Assembly (NCBI RefSeq): GCF_006539145.1
Contig: NZ_BJML01000002.1
Span: 1 to 64,000, forward strand
From: Microbacterium testaceum
GTDB lineage: Bacteria > Actinomycetota > Actinomycetes > Actinomycetales > Microbacteriaceae
Direction of reading: 5' to 3'
Length of the DNA stretch: 64,000 bases
Below are positions 54,227 to 62,820 of the stretch, piece after piece (the stretch's first letter is position 1; each line of letters opens with the position of its first letter). The notes beneath the pieces are model-generated. The model ran no database searches and was not told the DNA's origin. It was given only the letters and a program-made list of their open reading frames with translations. Both the position numbers and the translations under genes were made by a program.

Positions 54227-54249
54227 CCCGGGTTCCGTCAAGACCCGGG
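54227..54249 (+). terminator. Weak hairpin between LCP and GH3 genes
   Basis: CCCGGGT (54227-54233) pairs with ACCCGGG (54243-54249) around 9 bases, 5 bases past the LCP stop. It may be a weak terminator or attenuator. Confidence 0.45.
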
Positions 54250-54281
54250 AACCGTCCAGCGTCGTCGGGGAGCATGGACGA

Positions 54282-55439
54282 GTGAGAACCGCCACGCGCT
54301 CGACGACCGTTCTTCTGCTCGCGGCCCTGACCCTCACCGCCTGCGCCCCGGCCGCGGCCCCGGCGCCCTCGGCATCCGCTTCGCCCACCGCGACGCCCAC
54401 CCCCACGCCGACGGCCACTCCCGATCCGCTCGCGGGGATGAGCCTGGCCGACAGGGTGGGGCAGATGTTCATGGTCGGCACCTCGGTCGAGGGTGCCAAC
54501 CCCACGACCCTCGCGGCGGTGCGCGACGACCACGTCGGCGGGATCTTCCTGCACGGCCGATCGGATGCCGGAGCCGAGGCCACCGCGGGACTCATCGGGC
54601 AGTTCACCTCGACCGTCGCCGCGGGCACCCCGGAACTTTGGGTGGCCACCGACCAAGAGGGCGGGACCGTCCAGGTGCTGAAGGGACCGGGATTCGACCG
54701 CATTCCCTCGGCGGTCGAGCAGGCGACCCAGACCGACGCGGCTCTGCGGTCGGCGGCCGCGGCCTGGGGCGCGCAGCTCGCGCAGGCCGGTGTGAACATG
54801 AACCTCGCGCCCGTCGCCGACATCGTCACGAGCCCGGAGTTCGCGGCATCCAATCCTCCGATCGGCGCGCTCGCGCGCGAGTACGGCTACGACCGGGCCA
54901 CGGTCGCCGCGAAGGTCGGAGCGTTCGCCGCGGGCATGCGCGACGGCGGCGTCATGCCCACCCTCAAGCACTTCCCGGGTCTCGGTCACGTCGACGAGAA
55001 CACCGACACGCGCACGGGCGTGACAGACGACACGGTCACCGCGGACGGCGCCGATGTGGGCGTCTACGACAACGTCCTGCCGCAGGGCGACGCCATCGTC
55101 ATGATGTCGACCGCCATTTACGCGCAGATCGACCCGGGCGCACCCGCCGCGTTCTCGCCCGCGGTGGTGAACGTGCTGCGCGACCGCGTCGGCTTCGACG
55201 GGGTGATCACGGTCGACGACCTCTCGGCCGCCCGGCAGGTGCAGCCGTGGTCGCCCGCAGACCGCGCGACGCTCGCGGTGGACGCCGGTGTCGACCTGCT
55301 TCTCGTATCGGCCGACCCCTCGGTGTACCCCGAGATGCGTCAGGCGGTGCTGGCGCGCGCGCAGAGCGACCCCGCCTTCGCCGCGAAGGTGGATGCCGCC
55401 GCCCGGCGGATCGTGGAGCAGAAAGCCGCGATGCCGTAG
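54282..55439 (+). CDS. Secreted glycoside hydrolase family 3 beta-N-acetylhexosaminidase-like lipoprotein
   Basis: A 385-residue exported enzyme: signal peptide with lipobox LTAC, a Pro/Thr/Ser/Ala linker to about residue 45, then a single GH3 barrel. NagZ-type features are ATDQEGG, KHFPGLGHVDENTDTR, and the nucleophile region ITVDDLSAA. In NagZ the segment is usually KHFPGHGD; the change to GLG may alter the acid/base histidine loop. The GTG has GGGGAG 9 bases upstream. With the LCP ligase it points to cell-wall turnover. Confidence 0.88.
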   Translation: MRTATRSTTVLLLAALTLTACAPAAAPAPSASASPTATPTPTPTATPDPLAGMSLADRVGQMFMVGTSVEGANPTTLAAVRDDHVGGIFLHGRSDAGAEATAGLIGQFTSTVAAGTPELWVATDQEGGTVQVLKGPGFDRIPSAVEQATQTDAALRSAAAAWGAQLAQAGVNMNLAPVADIVTSPEFAASNPPIGALAREYGYDRATVAAKVGAFAAGMRDGGVMPTLKHFPGLGHVDENTDTRTGVTDDTVTADGADVGVYDNVLPQGDAIVMMSTAIYAQIDPGAPAAFSPAVVNVLRDRVGFDGVITVDDLSAARQVQPWSPADRATLAVDAGVDLLLVSADPSVYPEMRQAVLARAQSDPAFAAKVDAAARRIVEQKAAMP

Positions 55440-55449
55440 GCCGGTGCGC

Positions 55450-55470
55450 GGCGCCGCCGCTCGCGGCGCC
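55450..55470 (+). terminator. Terminator of the GH3 gene
   Basis: An 8-bp GC-only stem GGCGCCGC (55450-55457) with GCGGCGCC (55463-55470) starts 10 bases past the stop. Confidence 0.65.
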
Positions 55471-55594
55471 GCCGACGAGCGCCGAGCCGAAACCAGGCAC
55501 GAGGAGTCTCCCGCGAGGCGGCGTGCGACGCGGGCGGGCGGACCGAGCAGCATGAGGCGACCGAGGGGGCGGGGCCGCGATAAGCTGGAAGGCT

Positions 55595-58500
55595 GTGTCT
55601 GTCGAACCCGTCATCGTCTACCCGCCCGAGCTGCCCGTCAGCGCGGCGCGGGACGAGATCGCGCGCGCCATCCGCGACCACCAGGTCGTGATCGTCGCCG
55701 GCGCGACCGGGTCGGGAAAGACCACGCAGCTGCCCAAGATCTGCCTCGAGCTGGGCCGCACCTCGATCGCTCACACGCAGCCCCGCCGCATCGCGGCCCG
55801 CACGATCGCGGAGCGCATCGCCGAAGAGATGCAGGTGCCGCTCGGCTCGACCGTCGGCTACAAGGTGCGCTTCACCGACAAAGTGTCCGCCGACACGCGC
55901 GTCGCCCTGGTGACCGACGGCATCCTGCTCAACGAGATCCACCGCGACCGGCAGCTCCGCCGATACGACACGATCATCGTCGACGAGGCGCACGAGCGCT
56001 CGCTCAACATCGATTTCCTGCTCGGGTACCTCCGCCGCATCCTGCCGAAGCGCCCCGACCTCAAGGTCATCGTCACCTCGGCGACCATCGACCCCGAGAG
56101 TTTCGCGCGCCACTTCGCCGCTCCCCCGGCTCAGCCCGGTGGCGAGCCGGTGCCGGCGCCGGTGATCGAGGTGTCGGGACGGACGTACCCGGTCGAGATC
56201 CGGTATCGGCCGGTCGACGGTGACGGCGACGCGGGCGAAACTCCGGAGATTGCGGATGCCGACGACTCCGACGCCCCGTCATCGCGTGGGCGAGGGGCAA
56301 CCGGCTCGCAGAAAGTCAGGAGTTCTGCACGCCCGGCCGCCAAGCCGGGGCGCTCCGACGACGACGCCGATGAGGTCGGAGCCGTCGTCGCCGCTCTCCG
56401 CGAGCTCGACCGCGAGGCCCCGGGCGACGTGCTCGTCTTCTTCCCCGGCGAGGCCGAGATCCGCGACGCGGCGGATGCCATCCGAGGGGCGTATCAGAAG
56501 GACACCTCTCCCACCGAGGTGCTCCCCCTCTACGGGCGGCTCTCGGCCGCCGAGCAGCACCGCGTGTTCGAGCGTTCGAGCGTCGCGGGCGTGCGCCGCC
56601 GAGTGATCCTCGCCACGAACGTCGCCGAGACGAGTCTCACCGTCCCCGGCATCCGGTACGTCGTCGACACGGGGACGGCGCGCATCTCGCGCTACAGCAA
56701 CCGCTCGAAGATCCAGCGCCTGCCGATCGAAGCGGTGTCGCAGGCCTCGGCGCAGCAGCGCTCGGGCCGCGCCGGCCGTACCTCGCCGGGCGTGGCGATC
56801 CGGCTCTACTCTGAGGACGATTTCACGCGTCGCCCGGAGTACACCGAACCCGAGATCCTGCGGACGTCGCTGGCATCCGTCATCCTGCAGATGCTCTCGC
56901 TCGGCTTCGGCGACATCCAGGCGTTCCCGTTCCTGACGCCGCCGGACTCGCGGGGCGTGAAGGCGGCATTCGACCTGCTCGTCGAGCTGGGCGCGGTGAA
57001 GCTGCCGGCACCGGGGGCGCGCGGGGCCGACACCTCACCGAACCGCGACGTGCGCGGCGACGGCGACCCGTCCCGGCGTGACCGCGGTCGCCGCGCAGAC
57101 GACGGCCCCCGCCTCACCGAGATCGGTCGTGAAATCGCGCGGCTGCCGATCGACCCACGGTTCGCACGCATGCTCATCGAGGCCCGGCGTAACGACGTGC
57201 AATCCGAGGTGCTCGCGATCGTGTCGGGCATGTCGATCCAGGACGTGCGCGAACGGCCCGAGGAGCGACGCGAGGAAGCCGACCGCTTCCACGCGCGGTT
57301 CACCGACCCCACCAGCGACTTCCTGTCGCTGCTCAACCTCTGGGACTACCTGCAGCTGAAGCAGGCCGAACTCGGCTCGAGCGCATTCCGGCGTCTGTGC
57401 CGCAGCGAGCACCTCAACTACGTGCGCGTGCGCGAGTGGATGGATGTGCATCGGCAGCTGCGGTCGCTCGGCGGCGAGCGCGGGGCGGGCGAGGCGCGCG
57501 GCGACGGTGGGCACAGGCGCGGTTCGAGGAACCATGTCCCACTTATGGCTGGTTCAGACCCCTCCAGGCCACACAAATCGGGACATGGCTCGCACGTATC
57601 GGGACACGGTTCGGTCAGCACCGACCACGGCGACGGCCCCGAGGGCCACGCCGCGGGCGACGCCATTCATCGCGCGATCCTCTCCGGGTTGCTGTCGCAT
57701 CTCGGCATCCTGGATCCGCGCACGATGGCGCAGGCCAAAGACCGCAAGGCTCCGGGTGACACCCGCCCCACCAAGGGCGAATACATCGGCGCGCGCGGGG
57801 CGCGGTTCGCAATCTTCCCCGGGTCGGGGTTGAAGAAGAAGCGCCCCTCGGCGGTCATGGCCGCCGAGCTCGTCGAGACCTCTCGCCTGTTCGCCCGGAC
57901 GGTCGCCGCCGTCGACCCGGCGTGGGCGGAAGAGCTCGCCCCCGACCTGGTGAAGCGATCGCTGAGCGAGCCGCACTGGTCGAAGGATGCCGGCTCCGCC
58001 GCCGCCTATGAGAAGGTCACCCTCTTCGGGGTCGAACTCGTCGGCCGCCGCCGCGTGCAGCTGGCCCGCTTCGACCGGCCGCTCGCGCGCGAGATGTTCG
58101 TGCGCCACGCGCTGGTCGAGGGCGAGTGGGACCCCTCGGTGCTCGACAAGCGGCTCACGGCATTCCTCCGCCGCAACCAGGAGCAGCGCCGCCTGCTCGA
58201 GAAGATCGAGGAGCGCGAGCGCCGCCGCGACATCCTGATCGGCGACGAAGCGGTCTTCGCGTTCTACAACTCACGGATCCCCGCCGACGTCACCGATGTG
58301 CGCTCGTTCGAGACGTGGTGGAAGGATGCCTCGAACCGCACGCCCCACCTGCTCGACCTGCGCGAGTCCGACCTCACCGGCGACCGCGCCCAGGGCGATG
58401 ACCGGGCCTTCCCCGCGCGCTGGCGCCAGGGCGATCAGACGCTCAACCTCGCGTACCGCTTCGAGCCCGGAGCCCCCGACGACGGCGTGACGGTGGTCGT

Positions 58501-59839
58501 GCCGCTGCCCCTGCTCGCTCAATTGCGGCCCGACGGGTTCGACTGGCAGGTTCCGGGCATGCGCGACGAGCTGGTCACCGCTCTGCTGCGCGCGCTGCCG
58601 AAGACGATCCGCCGCAACGTCGTGCCCGCCGCCGACTGGGCGGAGAAATTCTCGGCCGAACTCGCCGAGAAAGGTCCCGAGCACGCGAACGGCCTGCCGA
58701 AGACGACGCTCGTCGACGCCCTCGCCGCCCTCGTGCAGCGCGTGGCGAACCAGCGGGTGAGCGCCGCCGACTTCGAGCTCGAGCGGGTTCCCGGCCACCT
58801 CATGCCGTCGTTCCGCGCCGTCGACGCGCGCGGCCGCGCGATCGGTAGCGACCGCGACCTGGCGACCCTGCAGCGCCGTCTCGCCGACAAGGCCCGGTCC
58901 AGCGTCGAGTCGACGATCGCCCGCCCGGCGCAGAGAGCCGCGAAAGTCGCCGAGGCCTCCCCCGCCTTCGCGTCGCGGTCGAAGCTGACGACCTGGGATC
59001 TCGAGGAACTCACCGACGTCGTCGACACCCCCGTCGCCGGTGGCGTCGTGCGCGGCTACCCCGCCCTGGTCGATGAGGGCGACAGCGTGGCCCTGCGCGT
59101 GGAGGCGACCCCCGAAGACGCGGCGCGGCACACGCGGGCCGGCATCCGGCGTCTCCTGCTGCTGGCCGTCCCCTCCCCCGCGACCTACGTGCTCGACCAC
59201 CTCACCGCGAACGAGAAGCTCGCGCTGGCTGCCTCGCCTTACCAGAACGCCAAGGAGCTCATCGAGGATGCGCGCGTGGCCTTCGCCGACGACGTCCTGC
59301 TGCGCGAGGCGCCGAGCGGCGTCGTGCGCACGAAGGCGGATTTCGAACGCGTGCGCGACGCCTTCTCTACGGCATCCGTCGACCGCACCTTCCAGACGGT
59401 GTCGCTCGCGGCGAGGATCCTGCTCGCGCAACGCGAGGTCGACCGCGCGATGAAGGATGCCTCGTCAATGACGCTGCTGGGCGCGCTGAACGACGTGCGC
59501 GGGCAGGTGAAGGGCCTGATCTACCCGGGATTCCTCTCGCGTACGGGCCTCGCGCGCCTGCAGCACCTGCCGCGCTATCTCGCCGGAGCGCTCGAGCGGG
59601 TGAAGACGCTGTCCGACAACCCCGGTCGCGATCGCCAGCGCATGACCGAGTACGAGCGCGCGGCCGCCGGCTTCGTCGAGGCCGGCGGTGCGGTTCCGCT
59701 GCCCGCCGATGCGCCTTCGAACCTCGTGCAGACGCGCTGGCTGCTCGAAGAGCTGCGCGTCAGCCTGTTCGCTCAGCGCCTCGGCACGGCAGAGCCGGTG
59801 TCGCCGCAGCGCATCGCCAAGGCGCTCAAGAGCGCCTGA
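55595..59839 (+). CDS. hrpA: ATP-dependent RNA helicase HrpA
   Basis: A 1414-residue DEAH-box helicase. Walker A GATGSGKTT (residues 36-44), DEAH (130-133), VTSATIDPE, the NVAETSLTVPGIRYVVDTG region (core NVAETSLT) and QRSGRAGR are all intact, followed by the winged-helix, ratchet, OB and long C-terminal HrpA-specific regions. Two low-complexity inserts stand out: about residues 210-255, and about 628-690, the latter holding a lower-GC, inverted-repeat-bounded segment (57532-57588). The GTG has TAAGCT 8 bases upstream, so it is probably leaderless. It is a single gene with its own terminator. Confidence 0.96.
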   Translation: MSVEPVIVYPPELPVSAARDEIARAIRDHQVVIVAGATGSGKTTQLPKICLELGRTSIAHTQPRRIAARTIAERIAEEMQVPLGSTVGYKVRFTDKVSADTRVALVTDGILLNEIHRDRQLRRYDTIIVDEAHERSLNIDFLLGYLRRILPKRPDLKVIVTSATIDPESFARHFAAPPAQPGGEPVPAPVIEVSGRTYPVEIRYRPVDGDGDAGETPEIADADDSDAPSSRGRGATGSQKVRSSARPAAKPGRSDDDADEVGAVVAALRELDREAPGDVLVFFPGEAEIRDAADAIRGAYQKDTSPTEVLPLYGRLSAAEQHRVFERSSVAGVRRRVILATNVAETSLTVPGIRYVVDTGTARISRYSNRSKIQRLPIEAVSQASAQQRSGRAGRTSPGVAIRLYSEDDFTRRPEYTEPEILRTSLASVILQMLSLGFGDIQAFPFLTPPDSRGVKAAFDLLVELGAVKLPAPGARGADTSPNRDVRGDGDPSRRDRGRRADDGPRLTEIGREIARLPIDPRFARMLIEARRNDVQSEVLAIVSGMSIQDVRERPEERREEADRFHARFTDPTSDFLSLLNLWDYLQLKQAELGSSAFRRLCRSEHLNYVRVREWMDVHRQLRSLGGERGAGEARGDGGHRRGSRNHVPLMAGSDPSRPHKSGHGSHVSGHGSVSTDHGDGPEGHAAGDAIHRAILSGLLSHLGILDPRTMAQAKDRKAPGDTRPTKGEYIGARGARFAIFPGSGLKKKRPSAVMAAELVETSRLFARTVAAVDPAWAEELAPDLVKRSLSEPHWSKDAGSAAAYEKVTLFGVELVGRRRVQLARFDRPLAREMFVRHALVEGEWDPSVLDKRLTAFLRRNQEQRRLLEKIEERERRRDILIGDEAVFAFYNSRIPADVTDVRSFETWWKDASNRTPHLLDLRESDLTGDRAQGDDRAFPARWRQGDQTLNLAYRFEPGAPDDGVTVVVPLPLLAQLRPDGFDWQVPGMRDELVTALLRALPKTIRRNVVPAADWAEKFSAELAEKGPEHANGLPKTTLVDALAALVQRVANQRVSAADFELERVPGHLMPSFRAVDARGRAIGSDRDLATLQRRLADKARSSVESTIARPAQRAAKVAEASPAFASRSKLTTWDLEELTDVVDTPVAGGVVRGYPALVDEGDSVALRVEATPEDAARHTRAGIRRLLLLAVPSPATYVLDHLTANEKLALAASPYQNAKELIEDARVAFADDVLLREAPSGVVRTKADFERVRDAFSTASVDRTFQTVSLAARILLAQREVDRAMKDASSMTLLGALNDVRGQVKGLIYPGFLSRTGLARLQHLPRYLAGALERVKTLSDNPGRDRQRMTEYERAAAGFVEAGGAVPLPADAPSNLVQTRWLLEELRVSLFAQRLGTAEPVSPQRIAKALKSA
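57532..57612. repeat. Inverted-repeat-bounded insert within hrpA
   Basis: CCATGTCCC (57532-57540) and GGGACATGG (57580-57588) form a perfect 9-bp inverted repeat around 39 bases, and ATCGGGACATGG is followed 9 bases later by a near copy, ATCGGGACACGG (57599-57610). The stretch is clearly poorer in GC than its surroundings. It is read in frame as part of HrpA (about residues 646-672). It looks like a remnant of a small mobile element end. Confidence 0.6.
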
Positions 59840-59848
59840 TCCGCCGTC

Positions 59849-59881
59849 TTCTGTCGTTTCCGGGGGCCGGAGGCGACAGAA
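59849..59881. terminator. Bidirectional terminator hrpA / MarR
   Basis: TTCTGTCG (59849-59856) pairs with CGACAGAA (59874-59881), with an inner TCCGG/CCGGA stem around GGG. It lies between the convergent ends of hrpA and the MarR gene. Confidence 0.8.
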
Positions 59882-59902
59882 TCCGTCGACGCGCACGAGG
59901 GG

Positions 59903-60394
59903 TCAGACGCCGAGCGCCCGTCCCCACTCTCGCAGCAGAGCCTCGAGCGTACGCCGTTGGTCGGCGTCGAGTCCGGACAGCAGCCGTTCCTCATTCGCGA
60001 GGTGGGCGACGACGGCCTCGTCGATGACCCGGCGGCCTTCCACGGTGAGCGAGATCACGCGTCCGCGCCCGTCGTCGTCGCTGGCGCTCCGAGACACGAG
60101 ACCGGATGCCACGAGCCGGTCGACGCGTTTCGTCACCGCGCCCGTGGTCACCATCGTGTGACGCGCCAGCTCACCCGGAGTGCGCGCGAACGGCTCGCCG
60201 CCGCGGCGGAGGGTCGCGAGGATGTCGAACTCCCCCTCGCCCAGGCCGAACCGGCGGAAGACCTCGAGCAATTCCGCGTCGAGGTGAGCGGCGATGCGGC
60301 TCAGCCGACCGATGACCTGCATGGGTGAGGCGTCGATGTCGGGGCGTTCGGCGGCCCAGTGCTGGACGATCTCTTCCACGTGGTCGGCATCCAT
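59903..60394 (-). CDS. MarR-family transcriptional regulator
   Basis: A 163-residue winged-helix regulator; the recognition region is MVTTGAVTKRVDRLVASGLV (core TTGAVTKRVDRL) and the wing DDGRGRVISLT. The ATG at 60394 has TAGAAT 6 bases upstream and no ribosome binding site, so it is leaderless-type. It diverges from the EamA transporter, with two identical-core palindromes between and over the transporter start; it likely represses the transporter and itself. Confidence 0.93.
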   Translation of the reverse strand: MDADHVEEIVQHWAAERPDIDASPMQVIGRLSRIAAHLDAELLEVFRRFGLGEGEFDILATLRRGGEPFARTPGELARHTMVTTGAVTKRVDRLVASGLVSRSASDDDGRGRVISLTVEGRRVIDEAVVAHLANEERLLSGLDADQRRTLEALLREWGRALGV

Positions 60395-60400
60395 TTCCCC

Positions 60401-60441
60401 ATTCTATCTTCCACGGAAGCTACAATGTCTTCCATGGAAGA
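60401..60441. promoter_or_regulatory. Divergent promoter with double MarR operator
   Basis: On the minus strand TAGAAT (60406-60401) serves the MarR gene; on the plus strand TACAAT (60421-60426) lies 7 bases before the ATG at 60434. The palindromes CTTCCACGGAAG (60408-60419) and CTTCCATGGAAG (60429-60440; 14-bp perfect with flanks) have the same core CTTCC-N2-GGAAG and are exactly 21 bp apart. The second has the transporter start codon at its centre. Confidence 0.75.
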
Positions 60442-61312
60442 TAAGTGGCGTCTCGTCGCGATCACCGCCGTCGCTCCCGTGGCCTGGGGCGCGACCTACG
60501 TGGTGACCCGACACCTGCTGCCCGCCGACGCTCCGCTGTGGGGAGCCGCACTGCGGGCCCTCCCCGCCGGCCTGTTGCTCTGGGCGCTCGCGCGCCGTCG
60601 TCCGCGCGGCGATTGGTGGTGGAAGGCGCCCGTTCTCGGTCTGCTGAACTTCGGCGCCTTCTTCGTGCTCGTCTACGTCGCGGCGCAATTGCTGCCGTCT
60701 TCGATCGCCGCATCGATCATGGCTCTGGCCCCCCTGGCTCTCGCGGGGCTCGCCTGGCCCCTGCTCTCGCAACGGCCCACGGCGCGATGGGCCGTCGGCG
60801 CGCTCCTGGGTCTCGTCGGAGTGCTGTCGGTGGTGGGTCTCGGCACCGGAACGGTCCCGGTCGCGGGGGTCGTGGCATCCGTCATCGCTCTGCTGGCATC
60901 GTCGCTGGGAGCGATCCTCACCACCCGCTGGAGAGACGAGACGCCCCTGCTGGCGACCACCTCGTGGCAGCTGACCGCCGGGGGTCTCGCCCTGGTTGCG
61001 GTGGCGGCGATGGTCGAGGGCCGACCACCCCGAGTGGATGCCGCGGGCCTGCTGGCCTACGTCGGCATCGCGGTCATCGCGACGGCACTGGCGTTCGTGT
61101 GCTGGTTCACCGGACTGCGTCACCTGCCCGCGGGCACCGTGGGGCTCATCGGATTGCTGAACCCCGTGACCGGGGTCCTGCTCGGGGTGGCGGTGGGCAG
61201 CGAGTCGCTCGCCGTGCCGCAGGTGGTCGGCATCGTGCTGGTGCTCGCGGCGATCGCCGTCACGAGCGGCGCGAGGGGTCGGAATCCGTCGCCCGGACGG
61301 TCCGGCGACTGA
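60434..61312 (+). CDS. EamA-family (DMT) exporter
   Basis: A 292-residue membrane protein with ten predicted segments in two EamA repeats; WGATYVVTRHLLP at the start of repeat 1 and FTGLRHLPAGTVGLIGLLNP near the end of repeat 2 (core PAGTVGLIGLLNP) are typical. Such carriers export amino acids, nucleosides or toxic metabolites. The ATG at 60434 is chosen over 60425 because TACAAT lies 7 bases before it and no ribosome binding site exists. The adjacent MarR regulator probably senses the exported compound. Confidence 0.9.
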   Translation: MEDKWRLVAITAVAPVAWGATYVVTRHLLPADAPLWGAALRALPAGLLLWALARRRPRGDWWWKAPVLGLLNFGAFFVLVYVAAQLLPSSIAASIMALAPLALAGLAWPLLSQRPTARWAVGALLGLVGVLSVVGLGTGTVPVAGVVASVIALLASSLGAILTTRWRDETPLLATTSWQLTAGGLALVAVAAMVEGRPPRVDAAGLLAYVGIAVIATALAFVCWFTGLRHLPAGTVGLIGLLNPVTGVLLGVAVGSESLAVPQVVGIVLVLAAIAVTSGARGRNPSPGRSGD

Positions 61313-61333
61313 TCCTGACCCCTCGCGCGGGCG

Positions 61334-62158
61334 TCACGACCGCAGCGACACCTGGCCCAGGGCCGCTTCGACGTCCACGACCGCCGTCGCCGACGACGAG
61401 GTGCGCAGGCGGTTGTCGACCCGGCCGAGACCGCTCTCGGTGGTGACGTTGTACTCGTCGTCGGGCAGGGTGATGTCGGCGGAACCGGCGGTCACCGTGA
61501 CCTTGGTGCGCGCGGGGGCGTCTCCCGCCAGCGTCGAGGCGAGACTGCCGCCGGCGACCTCGAAGGTCGCGTCCCCCACCCCCGTGAGGGTCCCCGACGC
61601 CGACCCGCCCGAGACCGACACGTCGAGGGTGCGGACGTCTCCGGCGAGATCCACGTCACCTCCCGCGAGTTGCACGTTCAACGACCCGAAGTCGGCGTCG
61701 ACCGACAGGGCGCCGCCGGCGACCTGGATGCGTGCGTCGAGGTTCGTCGTGGCGGAGGCCCGGGGCAGCACCAGGGTGGCGGATCCGGCGCCGTTCGACC
61801 AGCCGACGACGTTCGTCTGCGGAGAGCTCACCCGCAGGGTGCTGCCCTGGCGTTCGAACGTCCACCCGTCCGCCCCGCTCCCGACCTCGAGCTGCGCCTC
61901 CGAAACCTCGCCGTACGCGATGGTGAGCGAGCCGCCCGCCACATCGATGTCGAGATCGGTGAGTCCGTCGGTCGAGGTCTCGCTCATCGCGTACCCCGAT
62001 CCGCTGTCGCGCAGCGTCGCGGCCGCGGTCACGCCCGTCCCGATGACCGTGCCCGCGAGCACGCACGCTCCGACGACGATCGTGGCGAGCGAGACGAAGA
62101 AGGGAACCCCGTGACGAGAGGGCGCGGTCGGCGGCGTGAGAGGAGTCTGCGCGGTCAT
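61334..62158 (-). CDS. DUF4097-type beta-repeat membrane protein
   Basis: A 274-residue protein with one membrane helix (about residues 19-45) and an extracellular beta-helix-like repeat domain rich in Gly/Ser/Val with recurring GGSL, GGAL, GGDV and GGSA turns, as in DUF4097 putative adhesins. Its ATG overlaps the response regulator stop by 4 bases (ATGA). The family often sits with LuxR-type two-component systems and may take part in envelope stress sensing; its role is not established. Confidence 0.82.
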   Translation of the reverse strand: MTAQTPLTPPTAPSRHGVPFFVSLATIVVGACVLAGTVIGTGVTAAATLRDSGSGYAMSETSTDGLTDLDIDVAGGSLTIAYGEVSEAQLEVGSGADGWTFERQGSTLRVSSPQTNVVGWSNGAGSATLVLPRASATTNLDARIQVAGGALSVDADFGSLNVQLAGGDVDLAGDVRTLDVSVSGGSASGTLTGVGDATFEVAGGSLASTLAGDAPARTKVTVTAGSADITLPDDEYNVTTESGLGRVDNRLRTSSSATAVVDVEAALGQVSLRS

Positions 62159-62820
62159 GAGGTGGCTCCGGTGTGGTCGTGGCCCAGGTGCACGAGGGCG
62201 GCGATGACGCGGCGGTTGCCGGTCTCGTCCTGCTCGAGTCCGAGCTTGGTGAAGATGGCGGTGATGTACTTCTCGACGCTGGCCTCCGAGACGAACAGCG
62301 CCTGGGCGATCGCCTGATTCGAGCGTCCCTCGGCGATCAGCGAGAGCACGGAGCGTTCGCGCTCGGTGAGGCTCTGCAGCCGCTCGTCGCGGCGGCGCCG
62401 CGCCAGCAGCTGGCCGACGACCTCGGGGTCGAGCACGGTCGCTCCCCCGGCGATGCGGGCCACCGTGTCGAGGAAGTCGCGCACGTCGGCGACCCGGTCC
62501 TTGAGCAGGTACCCGAGCGAGCCCTGCCCGTCGGCGATCAGATCACTCGCGTACTGCTCCTCGACGTACTGCGACAGGACGAGGACCGAGAGACCGGGAT
62601 GCCGGGACCTCAGCGCGATCGCGGCACGGATGCCCTCGTCGGTCCAGGTCGGCGGCAGACGCACGTCGAGGATGCACAGGTCGGGGGTGGTCTCCGTGAT
62701 CGCGGCCTCGAGGCCCTCGGCATCGGGCAGCGCCGCGACCACCTCGTGGCCGTCGTCCGCGAGCAGGCGCACGAGCCCCTCGCGCAGCAGGACCGAGTCC
62801 TCGCAGATCAGGATGCGCAC
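62155..62820 (-). CDS. LuxR/NarL-family response regulator
   Basis: A 221-residue regulator: receiver domain with phosphoacceptor Asp52 (CILDVRLPPTWTDEGI), a Lys at GYLLKDRV, and a C-terminal LuxR helix-turn-helix LTERERSVLSLIAEGRSNQAIAQ (core LTERERSVLSLIAEG). The GTG at 62820 overlaps the end of the kinase gene by 13 bases. It pairs with that kinase and precedes the DUF4097 gene. Confidence 0.92.
   Translation of the reverse strand: MRILICEDSVLLREGLVRLLADDGHEVVAALPDAEGLEAAITETTPDLCILDVRLPPTWTDEGIRAAIALRSRHPGLSVLVLSQYVEEQYASDLIADGQGSLGYLLKDRVADVRDFLDTVARIAGGATVLDPEVVGQLLARRRRDERLQSLTERERSVLSLIAEGRSNQAIAQALFVSEASVEKYITAIFTKLGLEQDETGNRRVIAALVHLGHDHTGATS

Noticed and set aside
60425..60433. 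ATG at 60425 as start of the EamA gene
   Set aside because: It overlaps the TACAAT -10 hexamer and has no ribosome binding site; the ATG at 60434 has the correct leaderless spacing.
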